From Streptomyces sp. NBC_01224 (GTDB lineage: Bacteria > Actinomycetota > Actinomycetes > Streptomycetales > Streptomycetaceae): 64,000 nucleotides of DNA. Positions within the stretch are counted from its first letter, which is position 1, and every line of letters begins with the position of its first letter. Both the position numbers and the translations under genes were made by a program. Location of the stretch: the NCBI RefSeq assembly GCF_036002945.1, contig NZ_CP108529.1:3720001-3784000 (forward strand), in the 5' to 3' direction. The notes below the pieces were generated by a model. That model made no database searches, was not told the origin of the DNA, and worked only from the letters and a program-made list of their open reading frames with translations. Below, piece after piece: positions 49,512 through 60,100 of this stretch.

Positions 49512-49793
49512 TTAGCGGCGCTTCGACTTCCGGTCGTCCTTGACGTGGCCGCGGAAGGTGCGAGTCGGCGAGAACTCGCCGAGCTTGTGGCCGACCATCG
49601 ACTCGGTGACGAACACCGGGACGTGGATCTTGCCGTTGTGCACCGCGATGGTGTGACCCAGCATGGCCGGGACGATCATCGAGCGACGGGACCAGGTCTT
49701 GATGACGTTCTTGGTGCCTGCCTCGTTCTGTACGTCCACCTTCTTGATGAGGTGGCCGTCGACGAAGGGCCCCTTCTTGAGACTGCGCGGCAT
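49512..49793 (-). CDS. rpsS: 30S ribosomal protein S19
   Basis: 93 residues, MPRSLKKGPFVDGHLIKKVD, WSRRSMIVPAMLGHTIAVHN and GHKLGEFSPTRTFRGHVKDD. In the 30S head with S13. 12 bases after rplB. Confidence 0.97.
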   Translation of the reverse strand: MPRSLKKGPFVDGHLIKKVDVQNEAGTKNVIKTWSRRSMIVPAMLGHTIAVHNGKIHVPVFVTESMVGHKLGEFSPTRTFRGHVKDDRKSKRR

Positions 49794-49805
49794 CTAAACC
49801 CGCTC

Positions 49806-50642
49806 CTAGCGCTTCTTGTTCGTCTTGCGGCGGCGGACGATGTACTTGCTCGATGCCTTCTTCGGCGAGCGAGTACGACCCTCCTTCTGACCCCACGGCG
49901 AGACCGGGTGGCGACCACCGGAGGTCTTGCCCTCACCACCACCGTGCGGGTGGTCAACCGGGTTCATCGCGACACCGCGGACGGTCGGGCGGACGCCCTT
50001 CCAGCGCATGCGGCCGGCCTTGCCCCAGTTGATGTTCGACTGCTCGGCGTTGCCGACCTCACCGATGGTGGCGCGGCAGCGGGCGTCGACCAGGCGGATC
50101 TCACCCGACGGCATACGAAGGTGGGCCATGGTGCCCTCCTTCGCCAGCAGCTGCACGGAGGCACCCGCGGAACGGGCGAACTTCGCGCCGCCGCCGGGCC
50201 GCAGCTCGATGGCGTGGATGGTCGTACCGACCGGGATGTTACGCAGCGCCAGGTTGTTGCCGGGCTTGATGTCGGCGGCCGGGCCGTTCTCGACACGGTC
50301 GCCCTGCGTCAGGCCACGCGGCGCGATGATGTAGCGCTTCTCGCCGTCCGCGTAGTGCAGGAGCGCGATGCGCGCGGTGCGGTTCGGGTCGTACTCGATG
50401 TGCGCGACCTTGGCCGGCACGCCGTCCTTGTCGTGACGACGGAAGTCGATCACTCGGTAGGCGCGCTTGTGGCCACCGCCCTGGTGGCGAACGGTCACAC
50501 GACCGGCGTTGTTACGGCCGCCCTTGCTGTGCAGGGGGCGGACCAGCGACTTCTCCGGCGTGGACCGCGTGATCTCGACAAAGTCGGCGACGCTGGAGCC
50601 ACGACGGCCCGGGGTCGTCGGCTTGTACTTGCGGATACCCAT
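49806..50642 (-). CDS. rplB: 50S ribosomal protein L2
   Basis: 278 residues, MGIRKYKPTTPGRRGSSVAD, and the conserved C-terminal GVAMNPVDHPHGGGEGKTSG. The histidine in this last motif lies near the peptidyl-transferase centre. 39 bases after rplW. Confidence 0.97.
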   Translation of the reverse strand: MGIRKYKPTTPGRRGSSVADFVEITRSTPEKSLVRPLHSKGGRNNAGRVTVRHQGGGHKRAYRVIDFRRHDKDGVPAKVAHIEYDPNRTARIALLHYADGEKRYIIAPRGLTQGDRVENGPAADIKPGNNLALRNIPVGTTIHAIELRPGGGAKFARSAGASVQLLAKEGTMAHLRMPSGEIRLVDARCRATIGEVGNAEQSNINWGKAGRMRWKGVRPTVRGVAMNPVDHPHGGGEGKTSGGRHPVSPWGQKEGRTRSPKKASSKYIVRRRKTNKKR

Positions 50643-50681
50643 TTCTCAGTCCTCGTCCGATTCCGGACGACTCGACCTCCG

Positions 50682-51005
50682 TCAGGAGGTCGGGCCGCCG
50701 AAGATGTCGATACGGTCGCCCTCGGCGAGGGTCACGATGGCGCGCTTGGTGTCAGCGCGCTTGCCGAAACCGGTCTTGGTGCGCTTGCGCTTACCCTGCC
50801 GGTTGATCGTGTTGACCCCGGTGACCTTGACCGAGAAGACCGCTTCCACGGCCTGCTTGATCTGGGTCTTGTTGGAGCCGGGCGCGACGATGAACGTGTA
50901 CTTGTTCTCGTCGAGCAGCGCGTAGCTCTTCTCGGAAACGACCGGCTTGACGAGAACGTCGCGCGGGTCCGAGTAGGTCTTGCTGGTAACGGTCGCCTCG
51001 CTCAT
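50682..51005 (-). CDS. rplW: 50S ribosomal protein L23
   Basis: 107 residues, with DVLVKPVVSEKSYALLDENK and TFIVAPGSNKTQIKQAVEAV. At the tunnel exit, docking site for trigger factor and SRP. Overlaps the rplD stop by one base. Confidence 0.97.
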   Translation of the reverse strand: MSEATVTSKTYSDPRDVLVKPVVSEKSYALLDENKYTFIVAPGSNKTQIKQAVEAVFSVKVTGVNTINRQGKRKRTKTGFGKRADTKRAIVTLAEGDRIDIFGGPTS

Positions 51006-51655
51006 CAGGCGTCGCTCCCTTCGGTCTCAGCGGTCTGGGGGCCAGACACGAAGGACTCGAAGGCGGCCTGGGTGAAGACCACGTCGTCAGAGACGATCAC
51101 GTCGTACGTGTTCAGCTGGCCCGGCTCCAGGATGTGCACCTGGGGCAGGTTGCGGGCGGACAGCCACGCGGCCTCGTCGGCGCGGTCGACGACCAGGAGC
51201 AGGTTCTTGCGCTCCGAGATCTTGCCGAACAGCGTCTTCGCGGCCTTCGTGGAGACTGCACCGTCGACCACGCCGGTGACGACGTGGATACGGGAGTGGC
51301 GTGCCCGGTCGGAGAGGGCACCGCGCAGGGCGGCGGCCTTCATCTTCTTCGGGGTCCGCTGCGAGTAGTCACGCGGCTGCGGGCCGTGGACGACGCCACC
51401 GCCGGCGAACTGCGGCGCACGGGTCGAACCCTGGCGCGCGCGGCCGGTGCCCTTCTGGCGGTACGGCTTGCGGCCACCACCACGGACTTCGCCGCGGGTC
51501 TTGGTCTTGTGCGTGCCCTGACGGGCAGCTGCCAGCTGTGCGACGACGACCTGGTGGATCAGCGGAACGCTGGTCTTCGCGTCGAAGATCTCCGAGGGGA
51601 GTTCGACGGTACCGGCCTTGTCGCCTGCCGGCGAAAGGATGTCAATGGTGCTCAT
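51005..51655 (-). CDS. rplD: 50S ribosomal protein L4
   Basis: 216 residues from the ATG at 51653-51655 (MSTIDILSPAGDKAGTVELP), with the tunnel loop KTRGEVRGGGRKPYRQKGTG and GGGVVHGPQPRDYSQRTPKK. In E. coli L4 represses the S10 operon through its leader; no homologous leader could be recognised here. 4 bases after rplC. Confidence 0.97.
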   Translation of the reverse strand: MSTIDILSPAGDKAGTVELPSEIFDAKTSVPLIHQVVVAQLAAARQGTHKTKTRGEVRGGGRKPYRQKGTGRARQGSTRAPQFAGGGVVHGPQPRDYSQRTPKKMKAAALRGALSDRARHSRIHVVTGVVDGAVSTKAAKTLFGKISERKNLLLVVDRADEAAWLSARNLPQVHILEPGQLNTYDVIVSDDVVFTQAAFESFVSGPQTAETEGSDA

Positions 51656-51659
51656 TACC

Positions 51660-52304
51660 TCAAGCCCCCTTGGCCGCGGTACGGACCAGGACGAGGCCGC
51701 CGTTCGGACCGGGGACTGCGCCCTTGATGAGGAGCAGACCCTTCTCCGCGTCAACCGCGTGGATGGTCAGGTTCTGGGTGGTGACACGCTCGTTGCCCAT
51801 GCGACCCGCCATGCGCATGCCCTTGAAGACACGGCCGGGGGTGGCACAGCCACCGATGGAGCCGGGCATGCGGTGCACACGGTGGGCACCGTGGGACGCC
51901 TTGCCACCCTTGAAGTTGTGACGCTTCATCACACCGGCGAAGCCCTTGCCCTTGCTCTTGCCCGTGACGTCAACCTTGACGCCGGACTCGAACACCTCGG
52001 CAGTGACCTCCTGGCCCAGCGTGTACTCGCTGGCGTCAGGGGTGCGGAGCTCCACCAGGTGGCGGCGCGGGGTCACGTCGGCCTTGGCGAAGTGGCCCTT
52101 GAGGGGCTTGTTCACCTTGCGCGGGTCGATCTCGCCGAAGGCGATCTGGACCGACTCGTAGCCGTCGCTGTCGTTGGTGCGGACCTGGGTGACGACGCAG
52201 GGCCCGGCCTTGACGACGGTCACCGGGACGACCCGGTTGTTCTCGTCCCAGACCTGGGTCATGCCGAGCTTCTCGCCCAGGACGCCCTTAATGTTCTTAG
52301 CCAT
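51660..52304 (-). CDS. rplC: 50S ribosomal protein L3
   Basis: 214 residues, MAKNIKGVLGEKLGMTQVWD, GKGFAGVMKRHNFKGGKASH and GSIGGCATPGRVFKGMRMAG. The central extension reaches the peptidyl-transferase centre. 13 bases after rpsJ. Confidence 0.97.
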   Translation of the reverse strand: MAKNIKGVLGEKLGMTQVWDENNRVVPVTVVKAGPCVVTQVRTNDSDGYESVQIAFGEIDPRKVNKPLKGHFAKADVTPRRHLVELRTPDASEYTLGQEVTAEVFESGVKVDVTGKSKGKGFAGVMKRHNFKGGKASHGAHRVHRMPGSIGGCATPGRVFKGMRMAGRMGNERVTTQNLTIHAVDAEKGLLLIKGAVPGPNGGLVLVRTAAKGA

Positions 52305-52317
52305 CTCGCGCGTCACC

Positions 52318-52626
52318 TCAGAGCTTGATCTCGATGTCGACGCCCGCCGGCAGGTCGAGACGCATCAGCGAGTCAACCGTCTTCGGCGTGGGGTCGAGGA
52401 TGTCGATGAGGCGCTTGTGCGTGCGCATCTCGAAGTGCTCGCGCGAGTCCTTGTACTTGTGCGGCGACTTGATGACGCAGTACACGTTCTTCTCAGTGGG
52501 CAGCGGCACCGGGCCCGCGACCGACGCACCAGTGCGGGTCACCGTCTCGACGATCTTCTTCGCCGAGGAGTCGATGACCTCGTGGTCGTAGGCCTTGAGC
52601 CGGATGCGGATCTTCTGTCCCGCCAT
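52318..52626 (-). CDS. rpsJ: 30S ribosomal protein S10
   Basis: 102 residues, MAGQKIRIRLKAYDHEVIDS, TRTGASVAGPVPLPTEKNVY and HKRLIDILDPTPKTVDSLMR. First gene of the S10 cluster. The ATG is preceded by AGGA about 11 bases away with a CTACTAGTAG palindrome between them, an unusually long spacing. Confidence 0.97.
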   Translation of the reverse strand: MAGQKIRIRLKAYDHEVIDSSAKKIVETVTRTGASVAGPVPLPTEKNVYCVIKSPHKYKDSREHFEMRTHKRLIDILDPTPKTVDSLMRLDLPAGVDIEIKL

Positions 52627-53134
52627 GGCTACTAGTAGTCCTGTCTCTCGTAACGCTCTGGAACCCGGGGGTTCTAACGACTCCGTCTCCGACCCACGCG
52701 GTCGGGCGTGTCGCATCCCCTCTACGCAGATCTCCCGAAGGATTTCCCAACCAAGGGGGTGCGGGCCCGAGGACCGCGAGACCGGGGGCGGAACACCCAC
52801 CGGGTGCCTGGCCGGTGCCCCACTGACGCTTCCCGGAAGATTCCCGTACGTCCGACCCGCAGGGGGTCGACGAGTACTGTGGGACTCGCTTCCGGTCCTC
52901 CCGGCGGGAGGCGCGCAGCATTGGCACTCAACCGAGCAACCTGGTCAGTGTGCCATACGGGGCGTGAGCCTGGCCAATCGGGCGGAGGATCTTACCTCGC
53001 GTGGTCGCTCGGTCAAACGCGGGCGCGCAGCGGGAGCAGTGCCGGGCCCGCTCATCGTAATTCGGTCGAGCGTCGTACGACCCCGCCCCTACAGTGACCG
53101 GCCGGGCACGCCGTCGTCATCAGGGGCATCGATC
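52627..53134. promoter_or_regulatory. Divergent leader between the S10 cluster and the RNA repair genes
   Basis: 508 bases with no supported gene. On the rpsJ side are the palindromes CTACTAGTAG (52629-52638) and GAACCCGGGGGTTC (52661-52674), both in the likely S10 leader. The S10 promoter should lie within about 52690-52980, but no confident -35/-10 pair could be picked. The right end must hold the promoter of the plus-strand repair/defence genes. Confidence 0.5.
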
Positions 53135-54805
53135 ATGCGTACGCACTATCCGCGCACCGCGCATCTGCCCTGGTCCCCGGGGGCCACCTCGGACGACGTA
53201 CGGATCGCGGACCTCTCCGGGCTGACCGGTCGCGAGGTCGTCGTCACCGAGAAGCTGGACGGCGAGAACACCACGCTCTACGCCGACGGACTCCACGCCC
53301 GCTCGCTCGATTCCGCCCATCACCCCTCGCGGGGGTGGGTGAAGGCGCTGCAGGGCCGGATCGGGTCCCGTATACCCGAGGGGTGGCGGGTGTGCGGGGA
53401 GAACATGTTCGCGCGCCATTCGATCCCGTACGACGGCCTGGAGAGCTTCTTCTACGGCTTCTCCGTCTGGGACGGGGAGCACTGCCTGGGCTGGGACCGG
53501 ACCGTCGTCCTCCTGCGCGAGCTGGGGATTCCGGTGCCGCCGGTGCTGTGGCGCGGAGTGTTCGACGCGCGGGCCGAGAAGACGCTGCGGGCGTTGCGGC
53601 CCGACACCGGACGGCAGGAGGGGTACGTCGTACGGCCCGCGGACGGCTTCGGCGCACCGGACTTCGGGCGCCGGGTGGCGAAGTGGGTGCGGCCCGGCCA
53701 TGTACAGACCGATACGCACTGGATGCACGCCTCCGTCGTGGAGAACGGGCTCGGCCCGGCCGCCGCCCTGTGGGCCGTACGGTCGGGGGCACCGGTCGAC
53801 GCGGCTGCGCTGGCCGACGCGACAGGCACGGCACCGGGTGACGCCGGGGCTGCCCTCGCGATGGGCGATTCCCTCGACGCGTCGGGCCGGACGGGCGACG
53901 ACCGGCTGACCGGCGTACTGGCCGCGTTGCTGCACCGCGGACGGCGTGCGGAGCTGGCACCCGCGCTGGCGGGGGCGCTGGGGATGCGATCTGCCCGGCG
54001 CATCTCGGATCTCGTCGGGCTGCACCCCGCACTGCACCGCCCGTACCCGGACGAGGAGCGCAGGACCGGCCTGGTCCGGATGTCGTTCGCCGCCGATCTG
54101 CCACTGCTGCACGCGCTGGCCGCCGCCGTGGCGGACACCGACGGGACGCGCGAGCAGGTGGAGTGGTCGGCGCTGCACGCACAGGACGTACAGGAACCGG
54201 ACGGGCTGCGCGAGGCATTCGCGGATCTGGAGCCGGCGGCCGCCGACCGCTGCCGGGCGCAGGCACACGAGGCATACGCCCTGGGCCGGGTCACCACCGC
54301 CGAGGAGGCCGTCGCCGCGACTTGGCGGTGGCGGACCGGGGACTTCCCGCGCCTGGTCCATCTGGTGGGCCCCTCCGGCAGCGGCAAGAGCACCTTCGCG
54401 CGCGCTCTGCCCGGTGTCGACACGTATCTCTCGCTCGACGATCTACGGCTCGCCCGGGGATCGCGCGCCGATCAGAGGGCCAACGGGGAGGTGCTGCGCG
54501 AGGGGCTCGACCGGCTGGACACCGCGCTCGCCGCGGGTGGCACGGTCGTCTGGGACGCCACCTCGCTCAACGCGCACCAGCGCTCCCTGGTGCATGCGGT
54601 CGCCCGGCGCAGGGACGCGCTGCTCACCCACGCCGTGGCCCTGGTCGGCGAAGCGGAGCTGATCCGGCGCAACGAACGCCGCACCCACCCGGTGCCCCCT
54701 CGGGTGCTGGCCTCGCAGCTGCACCGGTTCGTACCCCCGTACCCCGGCCAGGCACACCGCACCTGGTACATCGGCGCGAGCGGAACCGTGGAGGACAGGG
54801 CGTAG
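53135..54805 (+). CDS. RNA ligase fused to a P-loop polynucleotide kinase
   Basis: A 556-residue fusion. The N-terminal half (about 25-200) is an RNA ligase nucleotidyltransferase: motif I EKLDGENT with adenylated Lys40, CGENMFARHSI (motif III region), QEGYVVR (motif IV) and VAKWVRP (motif V). A helical middle region (about 210-395) is unassigned. The C-terminal domain (about 405-556) has Walker A VGPSGSGKSTFARAL, SLDDLRL and WDATSLN, as in T4 Pnkp-like 5'-kinases. It should phosphorylate 5'-OH ends and seal RNA. The next gene starts at the base after its stop codon. Confidence 0.88.
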   Translation: MRTHYPRTAHLPWSPGATSDDVRIADLSGLTGREVVVTEKLDGENTTLYADGLHARSLDSAHHPSRGWVKALQGRIGSRIPEGWRVCGENMFARHSIPYDGLESFFYGFSVWDGEHCLGWDRTVVLLRELGIPVPPVLWRGVFDARAEKTLRALRPDTGRQEGYVVRPADGFGAPDFGRRVAKWVRPGHVQTDTHWMHASVVENGLGPAAALWAVRSGAPVDAAALADATGTAPGDAGAALAMGDSLDASGRTGDDRLTGVLAALLHRGRRAELAPALAGALGMRSARRISDLVGLHPALHRPYPDEERRTGLVRMSFAADLPLLHALAAAVADTDGTREQVEWSALHAQDVQEPDGLREAFADLEPAAADRCRAQAHEAYALGRVTTAEEAVAATWRWRTGDFPRLVHLVGPSGSGKSTFARALPGVDTYLSLDDLRLARGSRADQRANGEVLREGLDRLDTALAAGGTVVWDATSLNAHQRSLVHAVARRRDALLTHAVALVGEAELIRRNERRTHPVPPRVLASQLHRFVPPYPGQAHRTWYIGASGTVEDRA

Positions 54806-57034
54806 ATGCGTACCAGCGAGGAGATCTACCACCGGGTCCGCTGGGACGCCCGGTTCGACCCGGCGCGCTTCGTGATGGGCGTGGCGCAGCGCGGGACCGT
54901 GCCCAAGCGGGTGCCGCTGCCCCGGTTCACGCCCGGCGGGGACATTCCCTGGCACCGGGTGCTGTTCTTCGAGGCCGACGGTGAGCTGGTGTGGGACCGG
55001 TCCTCGGGCGTGGACCGGATCGACGCGTCGGACGCCGGACGGGTACGCACCCCGCGTCGGCTGCCGTCCCCGTACTTCACCTCCCGTACGCCGCACGCGT
55101 ACTCCGTACCGGAGGCCGCCTGGACACCCGTGCCCGAGGACGCGCCGACGCCCGCGCAGTCCGCTTCCCTGGCGCTGCTGACCTGGAACACCCTCTGGGA
55201 CCGCTACGACAGCGACCGCATCGACACCGCCCGGCGCCGGCCACTGCTCCTCGACGCCCTGCGCGCGGCGGACGCGGATGTCATCGCTCTCCAGGAGGCC
55301 GAACCCGCCCTGCTCGGCCTGTTGTTGGCCACGCCCTGGGTCCGCGAGAGCTACATCCTCTGGTCGGACCCGGCCGGCCGGGATGTCGCCGACTGCGGTC
55401 TGCTGCTGCTCAGCAGAGTCCCCGTGCGGGAGGCGGGCCTGCATGTCCTCGGCCCGCACAAGGCGGTCGCCGCCGTGGTCGTGGAGACCGCGGAAGGACC
55501 GGTCACGGTGGCCGTCACCCACCTCAGCAGCGACCACTCGGCGAACGGCGCCGCCCGGCGCGATGCCGAACTGGCCGATCTGGCAGCGGGGCTGGCCGCG
55601 ATCGAGGGCGATGTGATGCTGCTCGGCGACTTCAACGACGGCGGCGACACTCCGCAGGACCGGCTGGGGATGGCGGACGCCTGGAGCCGGGTGCACGGCG
55701 CGGGCGACCGGACCCCGACCTTCGATCCGTCCGTCAATCCGCTGGCCGCCGTCTCCTCCCTGACGGGGCGTGTGTCCCGGCTGGACCGGGTGCTGGTCCG
55801 CTCGGAGCGGCTGCGGCCCGTGTCAGCGGCGCTGCTGGGCGACGTACCGACGCCGGATGGGCTGTACGTGTCGGACCACTTCGGGGTACGGGTGGAGCTG
55901 ACCGGGGCGGCGGCGGACGGATCGGAAGCCGACGCGGCGGAGATCGTCCGCCGGGTGGCCGCCGCCCTGCCCGAGGGCCGCGTCCATCCGGTCGGCTCGC
56001 GGCGGATGGGCTGTGCGCTGCCCGGCGCCGATGTGGACCTGGTCGCTGCGCTGCCCGGTGACGGGGATCTCCCGGGGACACGGGAGCGGCTGACCGCTGC
56101 CCTGCCGGAGGCCGTCGATCTGCGCGAGGTGACCGGTGCGCGCGTACCCGGTCTGCGTTTCTGCCTCGACGGGTTCCGGGTCGACCTGGTGATCGTCGCG
56201 ACCGGTGACCTCTCCCCGGACGTGGCGGTCGCCCGCCGCAGCGAACTGGGCGAGGCGGCGGCCACGGCGCTCAGCGCGGTGAGCGACGCGGACGCGGTGC
56301 TCGCGGCGGCGGACCCGCACCGGGCCGCGTTCACCCGCCTCGCGCGCGAGGTGAAGGCCTGGGCCCGGGCACGCGGCCTGGACTCCGCACCGTGCGGCGG
56401 ACTGCCCGGCCTCGCCTGGTCCGTACTGGCGGCCCGCACCGCCCACGAGGCCGGTGATCTGCCGCCGCTCCCGCTGCTCCGGCACTTCTTCGAAACCTGG
56501 GCGGCGTGGGACTGGAACCGGCCGGTCGGCTCCGGGGAGGCGGGCGAACTTCCCCTCACCGTGCTGACTCCAACCGCCCCCGTCCGCTCCTGCACCTCGC
56601 AGGTCTCCCCCACAGGCCGCGACCTCATCGCCGGGGAACTCTTCCGCGCCTGGGAGATCCTGGAGTCCGCCGCCGTCTCCGACCCCGTACCGCACGCCCT
56701 GCTCTGCGCCCCGCCGCCCCTGCACCTCCGTCACGCCGCCTGGGCGATCGTCTCCGTATCGCCCGGCCCCGACGAGGGGCGGCTGCGCGGCCGTCTCCTC
56801 GGCCTGGCCGCCGCCCTCGCCGGGGCGGGCGCCCCGGACTCCCGTATCTGGCCGCGCCCGCTCACCGCCGAGGGCCTGGCGGGATACGCGATCGGCCTGG
56901 GCGCCACGCCGCCTGACGGGCACCGGCTGGCGGAGATCGGGGTGGAGATTCTGCACGGCATCCCGGACGCCTCGCTGGCCCGGGTGGAACTGTCCGTTCT
57001 CCGGTCGGCCGGAGACCCGGCGTTCACCCTCTGA
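54806..57034 (+). CDS. RNA repair protein: MJ1316/DUF504, EEP phosphatase and poly(A)-polymerase-like domains
   Basis: A 742-residue three-domain protein. Residues 1-75 (EEIYHRVRWDARFDPARFVM, PWHRVLFFEADGELVWDR) are a MJ1316/DUF504 RNA-repair domain. Residues about 120-370 are an endonuclease/exonuclease/phosphatase domain with LLTWNTLWDR, ALQEAEPA, VTHLSSDH, LLGDFNDGG and SDHFGV, all catalytic residues present. Residues about 375-740 resemble eukaryote-type poly(A) polymerase: VGSRRMGCALPGADVDLV, FRVDLVIVATG, then central and RNA-binding domains. It probably trims or rebuilds damaged RNA ends for the ligase. Directly abuts the upstream gene. Confidence 0.82.
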   Translation: MRTSEEIYHRVRWDARFDPARFVMGVAQRGTVPKRVPLPRFTPGGDIPWHRVLFFEADGELVWDRSSGVDRIDASDAGRVRTPRRLPSPYFTSRTPHAYSVPEAAWTPVPEDAPTPAQSASLALLTWNTLWDRYDSDRIDTARRRPLLLDALRAADADVIALQEAEPALLGLLLATPWVRESYILWSDPAGRDVADCGLLLLSRVPVREAGLHVLGPHKAVAAVVVETAEGPVTVAVTHLSSDHSANGAARRDAELADLAAGLAAIEGDVMLLGDFNDGGDTPQDRLGMADAWSRVHGAGDRTPTFDPSVNPLAAVSSLTGRVSRLDRVLVRSERLRPVSAALLGDVPTPDGLYVSDHFGVRVELTGAAADGSEADAAEIVRRVAAALPEGRVHPVGSRRMGCALPGADVDLVAALPGDGDLPGTRERLTAALPEAVDLREVTGARVPGLRFCLDGFRVDLVIVATGDLSPDVAVARRSELGEAAATALSAVSDADAVLAAADPHRAAFTRLAREVKAWARARGLDSAPCGGLPGLAWSVLAARTAHEAGDLPPLPLLRHFFETWAAWDWNRPVGSGEAGELPLTVLTPTAPVRSCTSQVSPTGRDLIAGELFRAWEILESAAVSDPVPHALLCAPPPLHLRHAAWAIVSVSPGPDEGRLRGRLLGLAAALAGAGAPDSRIWPRPLTAEGLAGYAIGLGATPPDGHRLAEIGVEILHGIPDASLARVELSVLRSAGDPAFTL

Positions 57035-57095
57035 CAGACTGGACGGCGTCCCTTCCCGCCACCAATCCCTCCGACCCCGCTGTGTGCCGCTTTTC

Positions 57096-57126
57096 CCCCT
57101 TTAAGCTTCTCGCAGGGGTTAAGGGG
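57096..57126 (+). promoter_or_regulatory. AT-containing inverted repeat upstream of drmD
   Basis: CCCCTTTAA and TTAAGGGG (one bulged T) flank a 14-base loop, 22 bases upstream of the drmD ATG in the 113-base gap after the repair gene. It could be an operator or a weak terminator; it marks a possible separate start for the DISARM transcript. Confidence 0.4.
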
Positions 57127-57147
57127 ACAAGAGCGGGAGTGCGATCG

Positions 57148-60100
57148 ATGACGGACGTGGCCGTGGGAACAGACCGGACCGGAATCGATAGGGACGAGGA
57201 CAGTGCCGCCCCGGCTCACGGCCAGCTCGTCACCGTGCGAAATCGTCCCTGGGTGGTCACCGAGGTCACCCGCTCCGCGGTTTCGTCCGAGAATCCCGCC
57301 CGTACTGCGGCAGCGTCGGCGCCGCACCTGGTGTCTCTGGTCTCCGTCGAGGACGACGCGCGCGACGAAGAGCTCCGGGTGGTCTGGGAGCTGGAGCAGG
57401 GCGCGGTGGTCCATCAGCAGTACGAGCTCCCCTCACCCGCCACCGGTATCGACGCCCCGGCACGCCTGGACGCCTTCCTGGACGCGGTCCGCTGGGGTGC
57501 GATCGCCTCCGCCGACAAGACCGCCCTCCAGGCCCCTTTCCGGTCCGGGGCCGAGATCCAGGACTACCAGCTCGCCCCAGTCGTGCGGGCCCTGTCCATG
57601 CCGCGGACGAATCTGCTGATCGCCGACGACGTCGGCCTCGGCAAGACCATCGAGGCCGGTCTGGTCATGCAGGAGCTCATGCTCCGCCACCGGGCCCGCA
57701 CCATGCTGATCGTCTGTCCTTCCGGCCTGACCCTTCAGTGGCAGGACGAGATGCGGGACAAGTTCGGCCTGGACTTCCGCATCGTGAACAGCGCCCTGCT
57801 CAGAGAGCTGCGTCGCTCGCGGGGCCCACACGCCGCCAACCCGTGGATGCACTACCCCCGTCTCATCGTCTCCGTGGACTGGCTGAAGCGGGACCGGCCG
57901 ATGCGGATGCTGCGCGAGGTCCTGCCGCACCTGCCGGAGTACCCGCGCGCCTTCGACCTGCTGGTCGTCGATGAGGTGCACACCTGCGCGCCCTCCGGCA
58001 CCGGCAGGTATGCCGTCGATTCGCAGCGTACGAAGGCGATCCGGGCTCTCGCACCGCACTGCGAGCACCGCCTCTTCCTCTCCGCCACCCCGCACAACGG
58101 CTTCCTGGAGTCGTTCACCGCGCTCCTGGAACTACTGGACGATCACCGTTTCGCCCGGGGTGTGAAGCCCTCGGACGAACAGCTGCGCCGCGTGATGGTG
58201 CGCCGCCTCAAGTCGGAACTGCCCAAGACCTGGGACGGCAGGGCGCGCTTCCCCGACCGGGTGCCACACGCTCTGGAGGTGCGGTACGAGGACGAGGCAC
58301 GCGCTGCCTACGGGAAGCTGTCGGCGTACGCCCGCTCCCGCCGGGAAGCCGGTGACACCGGTGCCGCCCGCACGGCCTCGGACTTCGTCACCACCCTGCT
58401 CAAGAAGCGGTTCCTGTCCTCCCCCAAGGCCTTCGCCGAGACGATCGACGTGCACCTGGCAACCATGACCAAGGGTCCTGCAGCCGAACAAGCCCCCAGC
58501 GAGAAGGTCCTGCGTCCGCTCATCGAGCGGGTGGAGGAGACGGCGGAGAGCGACGAGGACCATGCCGAGGCGGCGGAGCGGGCCCTGACCGCGGTCCGCC
58601 AGGCCTCGCACACCCTAACCAGCGCCGAGCACACCCGGCTCAAGGAGCTTTCGGTGTGGGCGCGTACGGCCACCAAACGGCCGGACGCCAAGTTCGTCGC
58701 TCTGCGCGGCTGGCTCGACGCCATCGTCTGCGAGAACGGCCCGGCCGGGGACTGGGAGCCGGACCGGGTGATCGTCTTCACCGAGTACCGCGACACCCAG
58801 CGCTGGCTCTTCGACCGGCTGATCGCCGCCGGATATCCGGCGGACCGGATCGCCCAGCTGTACGGCGGCCAGAAGCCCGAGGAGCGCGAGCACATCAAGA
58901 CGGTCTTCCAGGAAGACCCCTCCCTCTCTCCGGTCCGCATCCTTCTCGCCACGGACGCCGCCAGTGAGGGCATCAACCTCCAGGCCCACTGCCACCGCCT
59001 CCTGCACTGGGAGATCCCGTGGAACCCCAACCGTCTCGAACAGCGCAACGGCCGCATCGACCGGCACGGCCAGCGGGCGGACCAGGTAGACGTCTTCCAC
59101 TTCGTCCCCGAAGGCTGGCAGGGCTTCACCGCCACCGACGACGACGCCCCTGACTCCCGGCACACGAACGGCACCCTGGAGGACGAGCTCCACTTCCTCG
59201 CCGTCGCCGCCCGCAAGACGGAGCAGATCCGCGAGGACCTGGGCAGCGCCGGTGAGATCATCGCCGCGCAGGTCGAGCAGAAGATGCTGGGCCGCCGCTC
59301 CGACTGGACCACCGCCGACGCCGAGATCAGCAGGCGATCCGGTCAGGCCGCCCTCAAGACGGACCGTGATCTGGCCAGGGAACTGGAAAAACTCGTCGGG
59401 GAGCTCGCCGGCAGCCGCGACACCCTGCACCTGACGCCGGAGACCGTGGAGCGCGTGGTGCGGACCGGCCTCGGGCTGGCCCACCGCAAGGACCTCACCG
59501 AAATCCCGGACCCGGCGGGCGGCGACTCCCCCGCACGCTACTTCCGCCTCCCTGAGCTCCCCGGCGCCTGGGCCCACGCCCGCAACGACGGACTGCGTCA
59601 CCCGCTGACCGGCCGGGAACGCCCGGTGGTCTTCGACGAGCGGGATGCCCGCCGGCGCACCGACGTGGTCCTGCTCCACCTGGGCCACCGCCTCGTCCAG
59701 ATGTGCCTGCGGCTGCTGCGGGCGGAGCTGTGGTCGGGCGGCCAGGAGGCGAAGCTGTCCCGGGTCACCGCCCGCGTGGTGCCCGGCGATCTGCTGCGTA
59801 CGCCCGCCGTGGTTGCCCACGGCCGGGTGGTCGTCTCCGGCCGCGGTGGCACCCGGCTCCACGAGGAAATCATCACCGCCGGGGGTGCGATCACCGGCGG
59901 CAAGCTGGAGAGCGCGCGCCAGGACGAGCTGGACGCCTGGCTCGCGGCAGCATCGGAGGAGCTGCCCGCCGCGGATGTCACCGACCGGCTCACCGCCCTC
60001 TGGCAGCCCCAGCTGAAGGACAAGCTGTCCCGCGCCCTGGGCACCCGTGCGCGCGCCAGGTTCAAGTCGGTGGAGAAGCTCCTCGCGACTCGCTGCGACG

